A stretch of DNA of 47,413 bases from CAZJKO01 sp964546995 (GTDB lineage Bacteria > Bacillota_I > Bacilli_A > RF39 > UBA660): NCBI GenBank assembly GCA_964546995.1, contig CAZJKO010000005.1, positions 1-47,413 of the forward strand. The letters are read 5' to 3'. A program made the translations under genes and the position numbers. Each line of letters starts with the position of its first letter. Within the stretch, counting starts at the first letter, position 1. The notes beneath the pieces are model-generated. The model was not told the DNA's origin. It was given only the letters and a program-made list of their open reading frames with translations, and did not search any database. Below are positions 29,345 to 36,899 of the stretch, one piece after another.

Positions 29345-29480
29345 TCCTTAAAATGAAAAGGACCTTACCTTCTAGAGACGAGGCTGTACCACGCGGTTCC
29401 ACTCTAGTTATTCTCGATAAGAATCCCTTTTATTCTATTGCTCCCGGGTTCCAAACCGATCATCGCATTGATACTATCAA
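29345..29480 (-). promoter_or_regulatory. Compact T-box leader of glyS
   Basis: The T-box core GAGTGGAACCGCG is clear. Only about 90 bases separate it from a predicted start, so stem I must be very short. CTAGAG and CTCTAG flank the core as an antiterminator-like helix. I could not identify the glycine specifier codon with confidence, nor a strong terminator. Confidence 0.75.
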
Positions 29481-29508
29481 TTGTACGCGAAGTTTCGAAA
29501 CGCGTCAA
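29480..29508 (-). promoter_or_regulatory. Predicted promoter of the glyS transcript
   Basis: TTGACG (29503-29508), 17-base spacer, TACAAT (29480-29485). It lies within 40 bases of the preceding stop codon. Confidence 0.55.
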
Positions 29509-29517
29509 TCTTTTTTG

Positions 29518-29955
29518 TTAAATAAACGAATTTAATACGATGGCTACTAGCGATCCATAGAGTACTCCAACTAAGACTTCAACGGGGTTATGTCCTAATT
29601 CTTCTTTTAAATGAGCCAAGGCTTTTTTCTTGTTGTGAAACATTTCATCGATGATTTGATTTAAAACGATGGCTTGATTGCCACTTTCTTTTCTTAATCC
29701 CATAGCATCGTAACAGACAATTAAAGAAAAGACGACTGCTACTGCAAAAAGAGGACTCGTTATCCCTTCTTTTAGAAGAACTGCTACGGTTATAGAAGAA
29801 CAAAAGGCTGAATGACTACTAGGCATTCCCCCACTTCCATTTAATAGCCTTGACCACTTGAACTTTTTTTCTTGCATTGATTCGATCGTAAATTTAATAA
29901 ATTGTGTCGTGACTAAAGCGATGAAGGGAACGATGAGAAAATAATACTCTTTCAT
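29518..29955 (-). CDS. Divergent PAP2-family membrane protein (YuiD/DUF212)
   Basis: 145 residues with four membrane helices. GGMPSSHSAFCSS (about 42-54) is the reduced phosphatase motif of the divergent PAP2 family, and YDAMGLRKESGNQAIVLNQI and LGHNPVEVLVG are further family marks. Classical PAP2 enzymes dephosphorylate lipid phosphates. The divergent group keeps part of the active site and its substrate is not established. It stands between recO and glyS on the same strand. Confidence 0.88.
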   Translation of the reverse strand: MKEYYFLIVPFIALVTTQFIKFTIESMQEKKFKWSRLLNGSGGMPSSHSAFCSSITVAVLLKEGITSPLFAVAVVFSLIVCYDAMGLRKESGNQAIVLNQIIDEMFHNKKKALAHLKEELGHNPVEVLVGVLYGSLVAIVLNSFI

Positions 29956-29970
29956 AATAATCCTTTCTAT

Positions 29971-30708
29971 TTAACTTACTTTCGTTAGATTTTGTAAGAA
30001 TTTTTTGCTTTTTAAATAAAGTCCTGTATAGCGATCATAGTAATCGTCGATGAAGTCATTTATTTCTTTTAAGACCGTATCTTTTACTTCTAATTTGGAA
30101 ATTTTATCGATTTCCACATAGAAAAACATTCGGATTAATTTGATTGCTTTATCGCTAATTATTTTTTGATTGGTATGGCAAGAAGCACAGACGAATCCTC
30201 CGCTTCCTGCATCGATCGTTAAAATAGCTTTATCGCTTCCGCATAAGGCACAGTGATCAATCATGGGTTGTACACCTAAATAAGCAAGGGTTTTTAGTTC
30301 GAATATGCAAGTTAAAATGGCTGGAGAAAAACCTTCGTTCATTTTTTTTAAGGTTGCGATAAACACCGAATAAATTTGTTCTTCTTCCATCTGTCTTAAT
30401 ACTTGATCGACTAATTCTAATAAGTAAGATGCATAAGTAATACAAGTTAGATCCGTCATAATCTTTTTAAAGGAATCGATGATATCGACAGCAATGAGGG
30501 TCGATAAACCATTTTCTTTATAATAAATATGAAAAGAACCGTATATTAGCTTGGCGCTTACAGCACGAAGAGGACTCTTCATCTTACGGCAGCCTTTTGA
30601 GAGAACACCAATTTTTCCATATTCTTTGGTAAAAATATTTAGAATCTTGCTCGATTCACTATAATTGGTTTCGCTAATTACGATTCCTTCCACTTTTTCA
30701 ATTGTCAC
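29971..30708 (-). CDS. recO: DNA repair protein RecO
   Basis: A 245-residue protein that helps load RecA on SSB-coated DNA in the RecFOR pathway. The N-terminal OB fold begins EGIVISETNYSESSKILNIF. The central zinc motif is split between CALCGS and CASCH. Length is normal. The start is a GTG a few bases after the yqzL stop. Gene order era-yqzL-recO is as in Bacillus. Confidence 0.94.
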   Translation of the reverse strand: MTIEKVEGIVISETNYSESSKILNIFTKEYGKIGVLSKGCRKMKSPLRAVSAKLIYGSFHIYYKENGLSTLIAVDIIDSFKKIMTDLTCITYASYLLELVDQVLRQMEEEQIYSVFIATLKKMNEGFSPAILTCIFELKTLAYLGVQPMIDHCALCGSDKAILTIDAGSGGFVCASCHTNQKIISDKAIKLIRMFFYVEIDKISKLEVKDTVLKEINDFIDDYYDRYTGLYLKSKKFLQNLTKVS

Positions 30709-30715
30709 TTTTTTC

Positions 30716-30799
30716 TCACTTCGCCTTCAATTTACAAGCAAATAAGTAATAGTGAATATCACCTGTTTCCTTGAATAGATTCCAAAGAATTTCTTCCAT
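30716..30799 (-). CDS. yqzL: YqzL-family small protein
   Basis: A 27-residue ORF with AGGTGGG five bases before its ATG. It begins MEEILWNLFKETGDIHYYL, matching the YqzL pattern (a W.LF..TG.I..YL core) known from Bacillus, where yqzL lies between era and recO exactly as here. It is shorter than the roughly 45-residue Bacillus protein, ending soon after the core. Function is unknown. Confidence 0.75.
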   Translation of the reverse strand: MEEILWNLFKETGDIHYYLFACKLKAK

Positions 30800-30842
30800 T
30801 TTTCCCACCTCTTATTATTATCTTGAGGTAAATGGGAGAGTT

Positions 30843-31730
30843 TTATACATTTTCGTCTTCTTTTATTCCTAATTCTAATAAATACTTTTCTTTGTCGCGC
30901 CAATTTTTCATTGTTTTTACATATGTTTCTAAATACACTTTTTTGTTTAAAAATTGTTCCATTTCCCATCTTGCTTTGGTACCGATTTCTTTTAGCATGC
31001 TTCCGCCTTTTCCAATGATCATTTTTTTTAAATTGTCGCGATCGACAACAATAACGACGCCAATCGATACTTTCTCTTGTTCTTCTTGATAGGTTTCCGT
31101 ATAACACGTTATGGCATAGGGAACTTCTTGTTTCGTTAATTTCAATGCTTGTTCTCTTACCATTTCGCTCATGATAAAACGTGTCGATACATTCGTTAAT
31201 TCTTCTTGATCAAAGTAAGCATCTCCTTCTTCTAAGTAGCGTTTTATCGTTTCGATTAAATCCGATAGATTGTCTTTTTTTAATGCCGAAATAGGAATTA
31301 TTTCTTTAAAGGGATACTGTTTTTGATACGTTTCGATCAAGGGAAAAAGCGTTTCTTTTTTTATTTTATCAATTTTGTTTAGTAAAAGAAAAACCGTTTT
31401 ATTTTTAGGAAGTCTCGTTATTAAACGTTCATCGCCTTTACGATATCCTTTTTCCGCATCTACTAAAAGCAGTATGACATCTACATCAGAGGATACTGAA
31501 TACGCTTTTTGGTTTAAGACATTTTCTAGTTTATTGAGTGGTTTTTGAACACCTGGTGTATCGATGAAAACAATTTGAGAATCCTCATCGTTATAAATTC
31601 CTTGAATAATATTTCTAGTCGTTCCTCTTTTATCTGATGTAATTGCTAGATGGATATCTAAAAGGGCATTTAAGAGAGTACTTTTTCCCACATTAGGGCG
31701 ACCCATTAAGCTAACGAAACCGCGTTTCAT
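30843..31730 (-). CDS. era: GTPase Era
   Basis: A 295-residue GTPase that assists 16S rRNA maturation and 30S assembly. G1 GRPNVGKST (10-18), G3 DTPGV, and G4 NKID are visible, and the C-terminal KH RNA-binding domain contains the GxxG loop in MIIGKGGSMLKEIGTKAR. The start overlaps the cdd stop by four bases. Confidence 0.97.
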   Translation of the reverse strand: MKRGFVSLMGRPNVGKSTLLNALLDIHLAITSDKRGTTRNIIQGIYNDEDSQIVFIDTPGVQKPLNKLENVLNQKAYSVSSDVDVILLLVDAEKGYRKGDERLITRLPKNKTVFLLLNKIDKIKKETLFPLIETYQKQYPFKEIIPISALKKDNLSDLIETIKRYLEEGDAYFDQEELTNVSTRFIMSEMVREQALKLTKQEVPYAITCYTETYQEEQEKVSIGVVIVVDRDNLKKMIIGKGGSMLKEIGTKARWEMEQFLNKKVYLETYVKTMKNWRDKEKYLLELGIKEDENV

Positions 31731-32113
31731 GCTAAATCCTCTTGGTCAAATGCAAATGGCGTCAGTTCTTTGACACTATGTTCTTCTTTTTCTAATTTGT
31801 TGTTATAGAATATTACTTTACAAGATGGTTCGAAGAATTCCGTCATCATTTGCCTACATAGAAAACAGCAAGAGGAAATACGGTCACGATCGACCATGAT
31901 CGACAAGGTACTAAAATCACCTTTACGATATCCTTCGGATACTGCTTTTAATATTGCCACTCGTTCGGCACATACGGTAGCTCCAAACGATGCGTTTTCG
32001 ACATTGACGCCTTCGAAAGCTCGTCCATCTTTCATGGTGACAATGGCTGCTACTCTAAACTGTGAGTACGGTGCATAACTTTTGTTTAACAATTCGAATA
32101 ATTTTTGTTCCAT
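31727..32113 (-). CDS. cdd: Cytidine deaminase
   Basis: A 128-residue enzyme that deaminates cytidine and deoxycytidine. The catalytic CAE motif is in FGATVCAERVAILKA. The second zinc site, normally SPCGxCRQ, reads SCCFLCRQ here: both ligand cysteines are kept but the usual Pro and Gly are replaced. It sits between dgkA and era, the usual Firmicutes order. Confidence 0.95.
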   Translation of the reverse strand: MEQKLFELLNKSYAPYSQFRVAAIVTMKDGRAFEGVNVENASFGATVCAERVAILKAVSEGYRKGDFSTLSIMVDRDRISSCCFLCRQMMTEFFEPSCKVIFYNNKLEKEEHSVKELTPFAFDQEDLA

Positions 32114-32125
32114 ACGTCCTCCTTT

Positions 32126-32518
32126 TTAAAGACTAAATAGTTTGGGAATAAAGATCACTAGACCTATGACGAATGCGACAACGGATAAGACAAAAACGGC
32201 TGCACTGGCTGTATCTTTTGCGATTTTCGCATAGGGATGAATATCGGGCATCGCCATATCAACGGTCGCTTCTATTGCGGTATTTAACAGTTCCGCTGCT
32301 AAAATAAAGCCAATCATGATGAGACATAATAACCATTCTACTAAATGGAGATGAAAGATGAGTCCAAAGATTACAACAAGAATCGTAACACCTGTATGAA
32401 TCCATAAACTTTGCTCATTTAGATAGGCATATTTTAATCCAGCGAGGGAATATTTAAAACTATTTTTAAACCGTTTTAATCCTTTTTTCTTTCTTTTATT
32501 GATTCCTTTTGATCCCAT
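32126..32518 (-). CDS. dgkA: Diacylglycerol/undecaprenol kinase
   Basis: A 130-residue membrane enzyme with three helices and the family active-site motif ELLNTAIEATVDM. In Gram-positive bacteria this family phosphorylates undecaprenol rather than diacylglycerol, recycling cell-wall carrier lipid. A basic N terminus (KGINKRKKKGLKRFKNSF) faces the cytosol. Its 5' end overlaps ybeY by 23 bases. Confidence 0.93.
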   Translation of the reverse strand: MGSKGINKRKKKGLKRFKNSFKYSLAGLKYAYLNEQSLWIHTGVTILVVIFGLIFHLHLVEWLLCLIMIGFILAAELLNTAIEATVDMAMPDIHPYAKIAKDTASAAVFVLSVVAFVIGLVIFIPKLFSL

Positions 32519-32951
32519 ATGAATCTAGTACCTCCTCTTGTTTTTGAAACATTATTTTTTCTTCCTCTTTCGTTTGATGATCATATCCTAACAAATGGTA
32601 GAATCCATGTACTGCTAAAAAAGATAGTTCGCGCAAGAAGGAATGACCATACTTTACTGCTTGTTCTTTCGCTTGGTCATAAGAAATATAAATGTCTCCT
32701 AATATCCGATATTTGCTTTTCGTTACGACTCTTTTCTCGTCTTCTAAAGCAAAGGTGATGACATCAGTCGGATGATCGATGTTGCGATACGTTTTATTTA
32801 GTTCGTGAATTTTTTCTTGATCTGTCACGATCACATTGAAAGTCGTATGGTTTAATTTTTCTTTTTTTAATGCATACAACAATACTTTTTTGATTTGTTT
32901 TATTTCTTTTATTTTTCCTTCGATCTCTTGATAGATAAACACTTTATTCAT
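32496..32951 (-). CDS. ybeY: Endoribonuclease YbeY
   Basis: A 151-residue metal-dependent RNase involved in 16S rRNA 3' maturation and ribosome quality control. The zinc site HGFYHLLGYDH (three His) is complete, and RNIDHPTDVITFAL is the upstream family box. AGGAGG before MNKVFIYQ sets the start well inside the open frame. The cluster ybeY-dgkA-cdd-era is the standard Firmicutes arrangement. Confidence 0.96.
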   Translation of the reverse strand: MNKVFIYQEIEGKIKEIKQIKKVLLYALKKEKLNHTTFNVIVTDQEKIHELNKTYRNIDHPTDVITFALEDEKRVVTKSKYRILGDIYISYDQAKEQAVKYGHSFLRELSFLAVHGFYHLLGYDHQTKEEEKIMFQKQEEVLDSYGIKRNQ

Positions 32952-32965
32952 GAGTCCTCCTATTT

Positions 32966-33577
32966 CTATAATACTAATACGATCATTCCTGCCACAACTA
33001 GTATCGATAAAATATTTAAAAACCATTCTTTGTGAAACAAGCTTGGACATATGGAGCCAATTTTATCGAGACACTTGTATATTGAAAAGCCCAATAAACC
33101 TCCGATAATATTTAGCAAAATGTCATCGACATCGAACACTCGTCCAATCGCTAGTTGGGTACATTCTATGGCAATCGATGCCATTAGAATTAAGAAAAAG
33201 GGAGTGGTATATTTTTCTAGTTTTACATAATACCCTATAAAAAATCCATAAGGAAAGAAAAGAAGCATATTGCCTAAGACATTTTTAAAAAATAAACGGC
33301 TACCAATATGATACCTCATAATTTCTTTAAAGGGAATAAAATTATTTGACGCATAACTTGTTACATCTTGGAATGTGACGACTTGGAATAAACAAAGAAT
33401 ATAAATGATAAACGCTAACATCAATAGTTCTTTATAAAAGACGACATGTTCTTTTTGTTTATATAGATAGGTAACTCGCAACGATACGATAATAATGATG
33501 GAAATAAAAAGCATGGGCCAAGTAAATTCCATGACGCCATGAATTGTTTTTGTCAAAGGGGAAAGCAAATGCATCAC
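32966..33577 (-). CDS. VanZ-family membrane protein
   Basis: 203 residues with five membrane helices. Marks are NFIPFKEIMRY in the first extracellular loop, GNMLLFFPYGFFIGYY, and SIAIECTQLAIGRVFDVDDILLNIIGGLLGF. VanZ homologues affect glycopeptide susceptibility or envelope properties, but most have no known activity. It overlaps the yqfD stop by four bases and stands in a sporulation/ribosome operon. Confidence 0.88.
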   Translation of the reverse strand: MMHLLSPLTKTIHGVMEFTWPMLFISIIIIVSLRVTYLYKQKEHVVFYKELLMLAFIIYILCLFQVVTFQDVTSYASNNFIPFKEIMRYHIGSRLFFKNVLGNMLLFFPYGFFIGYYVKLEKYTTPFFLILMASIAIECTQLAIGRVFDVDDILLNIIGGLLGFSIYKCLDKIGSICPSLFHKEWFLNILSILVVAGMIVLVL

Positions 33578-34737
33578 TCCTGTTCTTCGGTTTCTACTAA
33601 AGGTATTTCTATATGATCTGTGATATCCTCCGATACTTTAAAAAATACATCTACTATTATTTTACTCTCTTTTTCGACAATTTTCAAAGTTTTTTGAAAA
33701 ATTATTTCATCTCTTTCCCCTAATATTTTTTTTAATTTTTCACTTGCTAAAGTAGTTGCTTTTATAACGGCTTCTTCTTTGGTATAGATTTCGTCGATGA
33801 CGGACAATTCTTTTTGGTTACTGTATTCGATTGCGATTGGTAATAAGGGGTTTTTGGCAATGGTTATGACGGTTTCTCGTTTATGCTTAAAGGGAGTTAA
33901 ATCAAATAGAGAAAAAGTACGGTTTAAAAACCTAAATTGAATTTTCTTTTTGGTTTTACCTGTTAGGCTTTCTTCTTTATAGTGAAGAGGCATTTCTATT
34001 GTCGATTGATACCACGTTTCGGCATAGACGGTTCCTTCTGCTCTTATTTTAGCCATTTCTTGATCTTGATTTTTGATAATTCCTGTGATAATGATATCTC
34101 CTTTTTTTACGTAATCATTTTTCTTTTTGACGATTTCTCCCGATGTAGCATCGATTTTTAAAATCATGCCATCTTTTTTGGCAATCACATTTTGAGCGGT
34201 TTCTTCTTGATGATACTCTTTTATTTTGCGTTCTTCTACTTTGACCATGTACTTTGTCCCTACTCGTTCTATTTCCAACCATTCAATTGTATCTTTATGT
34301 TTTTCTAGAATTTTTTGGACAATTCTTTCTTGTTTTTCAAATGAAACTTGGAGATGTAATTTTTTTATGCCTTCGTTTTCTAGTTCTTCTAAGATAAGAG
34401 AACGGATTTCTTTTTTGGAATGGACGACTTCGATATCGAAGGTTAGATGCGATAAGAATAATAATACAAAAAGACCTACTCCTAATACGATAAGAAAGAG
34501 AGCATTCATTTTGAGTTGATACATCCATTTTAGAAAGCCCGTTCTTTTTAGAATGGTTATTTGATAAGTCGTTTTGATTTTTTTTATTTTGCGATACGTT
34601 TCTTCATCTACTTTGACCAATAGTTCCTTGTCTTTGATATCGATTTTGTAGAGGGGAAGATGAAGTTTATAGAGAACTTTTAGGAAACGTCGGGGATCTT
34701 TACCAGTAATTTTTAATTCGTATAATCCTTTGTTCAC
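33574..34737 (-). CDS. yqfD: Sporulation protein YqfD
   Basis: 387 residues. A cytosolic N-terminal domain (about 1-85), one membrane helix (FLIVLGVGLFVLLFL, near residue 90) and a large extracytoplasmic domain with EWLEIERVGTKYMVKVEERK and the KDGMILKIDATSGEIVKKKN segment, typical of YqfD. It is mother-cell expressed in Bacillus under SigE; the exact role is unknown. It directly follows yqfC, as in other spore formers. Confidence 0.92.
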   Translation of the reverse strand: MNKGLYELKITGKDPRRFLKVLYKLHLPLYKIDIKDKELLVKVDEETYRKIKKIKTTYQITILKRTGFLKWMYQLKMNALFLIVLGVGLFVLLFLSHLTFDIEVVHSKKEIRSLILEELENEGIKKLHLQVSFEKQERIVQKILEKHKDTIEWLEIERVGTKYMVKVEERKIKEYHQEETAQNVIAKKDGMILKIDATSGEIVKKKNDYVKKGDIIITGIIKNQDQEMAKIRAEGTVYAETWYQSTIEMPLHYKEESLTGKTKKKIQFRFLNRTFSLFDLTPFKHKRETVITIAKNPLLPIAIEYSNQKELSVIDEIYTKEEAVIKATTLASEKLKKILGERDEIIFQKTLKIVEKESKIIVDVFFKVSEDITDHIEIPLVETEEQE

Positions 34738-34741
34738 TTTG

Positions 34742-34978
34742 CTACTCCACCCACTCTAAAGAATGGATTTCTCCTTGGATTAGAATTTCATGATCCAAAA
34801 GCTTTTTCACAAGCAATTTGGTTCCTTTTAAGACCATTCTTTTATTCTCTATTTGCACACTTACTCTAGATGGTTCTAACGATAGTATTTCTTGATAATT
34901 GACGATATGAACGCGATTTTTAAAAATAGTCATACGAAATTCTTCATCTTTGATGTAGTCTTTAACTCTTTCTAGCAT
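34742..34978 (-). CDS. yqfC: YabP/YqfC-family sporulation protein
   Basis: A 78-residue protein with the family pattern FRMTIFKNRVHIVNYQEILS followed by RVSVQIENKRMVLKGTKLLV. AGGGTGAAGG favours the ATG three codons into the frame over the upstream GTG. It pairs with yqfD four bases downstream. The presence of both argues that this lineage makes spores or has recently lost the ability. Confidence 0.92.
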   Translation of the reverse strand: MLERVKDYIKDEEFRMTIFKNRVHIVNYQEILSLEPSRVSVQIENKRMVLKGTKLLVKKLLDHEILIQGEIHSLEWVE

Positions 34979-35042
34979 ACCCTTCACCCTAATTCATTAT
35001 ATGACAATTCTAAGTTAGGATAGACCTTATTCTAGAAAGAAC

Positions 35043-35065
35043 AAAAAAAGAGAGCGAACTCTCTT
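35043..35065 (-). terminator. Terminator of yqeY
   Basis: AAGAGAG/CTCTCTT with a four-base loop and a T7 run on the minus strand, overlapping the yqeY stop. Confidence 0.8.
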
Positions 35066-35513
35066 ATAACTGACTTAAGCGATCTTTTATTTTGGCACTA
35101 ACGATCGTCATATCGGCTTTGCCTTTTACTTTAGGGGTAAGGATGCCCATGATTTTTCCCATGTCTTTTGCACTAGTTGGTTGAACTTCTCCAAACACTT
35201 CTTCGATGATTTGATTTAGTTCTTCTTCTTTTAGTTGTTCTGGTAAATATCCTTTTAACATGTCGATTTCCTCACGGTTTTTATCGACTAAATCGGTTCT
35301 TCCTGCTTTTTCGAATTCTTTGATGGAATCGTTTCGCATTTTGATTTGTTTATTGATTACATCTAGTGCTAAATCATCATTTTCTTCTCTTTTGTGATCG
35401 ATCACGTCTTGTTTAATAGCCGCTTTGATCATACGGATTACCGTTAAACGATCTTTTTCTTTTTGTTTCATGGCATCGATCATATCTTGATTGATGCGTT
35501 CTATTAATGTCAT
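35064..35513 (-). CDS. yqeY: GatB/YqeY domain protein
   Basis: A 149-residue stand-alone version of the tail domain of GatB. Marks are RLTVIRMIKAAIKQ near the start, GYLPEQLKEEELNQIIEEV, and DMGKIMGILTPKVKGKADM. It probably binds tRNA. The order rpsU-yqeY matches Bacillus and other Firmicutes. Confidence 0.95.
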   Translation of the reverse strand: MTLIERINQDMIDAMKQKEKDRLTVIRMIKAAIKQDVIDHKREENDDLALDVINKQIKMRNDSIKEFEKAGRTDLVDKNREEIDMLKGYLPEQLKEEELNQIIEEVFGEVQPTSAKDMGKIMGILTPKVKGKADMTIVSAKIKDRLSQL

Positions 35514-35531
35514 TTTACCTTCCCTTTCTTT

Positions 35532-35558
35532 AAAAAAGGAACTAGTTTTTCCTAGTCC
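35532..35558 (-). terminator. Terminator of rpsU
   Basis: GGACTAGG-type stem (35538-35545 with 35552-35558, one G-U), five-base loop and a T6 run on the minus strand. It lies between rpsU and yqeY, so yqeY may depend on read-through. Confidence 0.7.
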
Positions 35559-35746
35559 CTATTGTTTCTACTACGTTTTTGAGCGTTTTTAATACCTGCT
35601 TTTTTTGCATTTCTTCTACGAACGCCTGGTTTATCATAGCATTCTCTTTTTTTGAACTCAGAAGGGACGCCATCTCTCGCTACTTTTTGCTTGAATTTTT
35701 TGATTGCCATATCAAGATTCCCATTGCGTACAGCTACATTTGTCAC
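35552..35746 (-). CDS. rpsU: Ribosomal protein S21
   Basis: A 64-residue, highly basic 30S protein: GNLDMAIKKFKQKVARDGVP and KRECYDKPGVRRRNAKKAGI are standard. The start is a GTG after GGGAGGG. A promoter (TTGTAT, 18 bases, TATAAT) precedes it and separates it from the bacteriocin genes upstream. Confidence 0.96.
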   Translation of the reverse strand: MTNVAVRNGNLDMAIKKFKQKVARDGVPSEFKKRECYDKPGVRRRNAKKAGIKNAQKRSRNNRD

Positions 35747-35905
35747 TAATATCCCTCCCTTCGCGTTTTCTACAAACGATTATAGCACAAATCCCTTGTA
35801 AAATACAACAAAAAAATACATTTTTTGCGAATTCATTCTATTTTATTGTCTTCGTTATTATTAAATGCTTCTTTTTTGAATTTGTTTCTTAAAAATTTGA
35901 ATTTT

Positions 35906-36094
35906 TTAGTATGGAAAGGTTTCTAAAAAGTGATAAATGAGACGAAACAAACTCCCTATATACGTACCGATTTGAAAGAGAAAGGTTACGATAAGATTGG
36001 TTATTTGCAAAAGACAAGGCGACAACAAAATTAGAATTACTCCTACGATTTGTGTTCGATGAGTTTCCAGCCATATCCGTGTTTTTTTGTTCAT
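35906..36094 (-). CDS. Small hydrophobic protein, probable bacteriocin immunity protein
   Basis: 62 residues with two membrane segments (QIVGVILILLSPCLLQIT and TFLFQIGTYIGSLFRLIY) and a basic start MNKKTRIW. AGGTG lies five bases upstream of the ATG. It has no double-glycine leader, so it is not a third precursor. As last gene of the bacteriocin operon, directly after the second peptide, it has the usual place and character of an immunity protein. The assignment is from context. Confidence 0.55.
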   Translation of the reverse strand: MNKKTRIWLETHRTQIVGVILILLSPCLLQITNLIVTFLFQIGTYIGSLFRLIYHFLETFPY

Positions 36095-36101
36095 TTTGCA
36101 C

Positions 36102-36284
36102 CTATTTTATGGTTGGAGAAATGGGACATAAGGCATCACTTTGCATTCTCCTAATAGCAGAGCCTAAGCTCCTTCCAACATCAAATAATAGACGTATCAA
36201 GGAGGTGGCTGAATTCATCAGTGACCCTGTTATGTTGACCCCTCCTTCTGTTTGTTTCAATTCTTTTGTGGTCATATTTTCCAT
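36102..36284 (-). CDS. Bacteriocin precursor peptide B with double-glycine leader
   Basis: 60 residues. A 15-residue leader, MENMTTKELKQTEGG, ends in GG, the cut site of C39 peptidase exporters. The 45-residue core starts VNITGSLMNSATSLIR and contains GRSLG, a GxxxG motif typical of two-peptide (class IIb) bacteriocins, and one Cys near the end (ALCPISP). AAAGGAG precedes the start. It is encoded 15 bases after peptide A and upstream of the likely immunity gene. Confidence 0.75.
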   Translation of the reverse strand: MENMTTKELKQTEGGVNITGSLMNSATSLIRLLFDVGRSLGSAIRRMQSDALCPISPTIK

Positions 36285-36299
36285 GTTTCTTTTCTCCTT

Positions 36300-36446
36300 T
36301 CATTCTGTTGTTTCGCATGATTTGGGATGAATGATACCATCGACTATTCCTACTAGAAATACGACGACTGCGGCGATACCAATTCCTGCCCAAATAGAAA
36401 ATCCGCCGTTCATTTTTTTTAATTCTTCCTCACGAAGTTGTTGCAT
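36300..36446 (-). CDS. Bacteriocin precursor peptide A with double-glycine leader
   Basis: 48 residues. The leader MQQLREEELKKMNGG has the conserved acidic/hydrophobic spacing and GG end. The 33-residue core FSIWAGIGIAAVVVFLVG then IVDGIIHPKSCETTE is a hydrophobic helix with GIGIA (GxxxA) and a single cysteine near its end. Its ATG is three bases after the accessory gene stop. With peptide B it would form a two-component pore-forming bacteriocin. Alternatively, the two act separately. Confidence 0.75.
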   Translation of the reverse strand: MQQLREEELKKMNGGFSIWAGIGIAAVVVFLVGIVDGIIHPKSCETTE

Positions 36447-36449
36447 TTT

Positions 36450-36899
36450 CTACTCTCCTTTCCCGAAATCGCGAATGATTTCTAAGATTGTTTTTGTTTT
36501 TCCTTCTAACCAAAATTCGAAGACTAAGTTTTCTAATTTCGTATTTTTATATGTCGGTATTTTTAAAATAACCTTTTTGTAAAATTGGGTTCCTTCCGAA
36601 ATAATTTCTTTCTCTATTCTTTCTACTTCGTAACGATACCTTCTTCCGTTTATCTTTAATTTGGTCAATTCATCAAACCACTTTAAATCTCGTACTGGTA
36701 TGACAACCATAATTTCCTCATTTTTTAAAATGAGTCCTTCATACTTCGTACTTTTTATTAAATGCCTCGATGTAACCATCAACACTATCAATCCTGTCAA
36801 CAATATATAACTGATAAGGGTTTTAGCAAGGGGAAGTGGCTTTTCTCCTTGAATTTTCCTCTTGTAGTTTTTTACTGATGTATACGTGATCATGGACAA
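36450..36899 (-). CDS. Membrane accessory protein of bacteriocin export
   Basis: 149 residues with one membrane helix (TLISYILLTGLIVLMV, about 27-43) and an extracytoplasmic beta-rich domain of about 100 residues (ILKNEEIMVVIPVRDL, FYKKVILKIPTYKN). It resembles a minimal HlyD-type adaptor lacking the long coiled coil. The frame overlaps the exporter gene by 77 bases. A later start is possible, but no better ribosome site is seen. It lies between the exporter and the peptides, so help in secretion is the natural inference. Confidence 0.6.
   Translation of the reverse strand: MSMITYTSVKNYKRKIQGEKPLPLAKTLISYILLTGLIVLMVTSRHLIKSTKYEGLILKNEEIMVVIPVRDLKWFDELTKLKINGRRYRYEVERIEKEIISEGTQFYKKVILKIPTYKNTKLENLVFEFWLEGKTKTILEIIRDFGKGE

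Noticed and set aside
30727..31107. 126-codon ORF overlapping era and yqzL
   Set aside because: It is out of frame inside era, rich in Arg and Lys from the A-rich strand, and has no ribosome site.
35889..36101. 70-codon ORF overlapping the putative immunity gene in another frame
   Set aside because: The alternative frame has a well-placed AGGTG site and two clear membrane segments; this one is polar and compositionally random.
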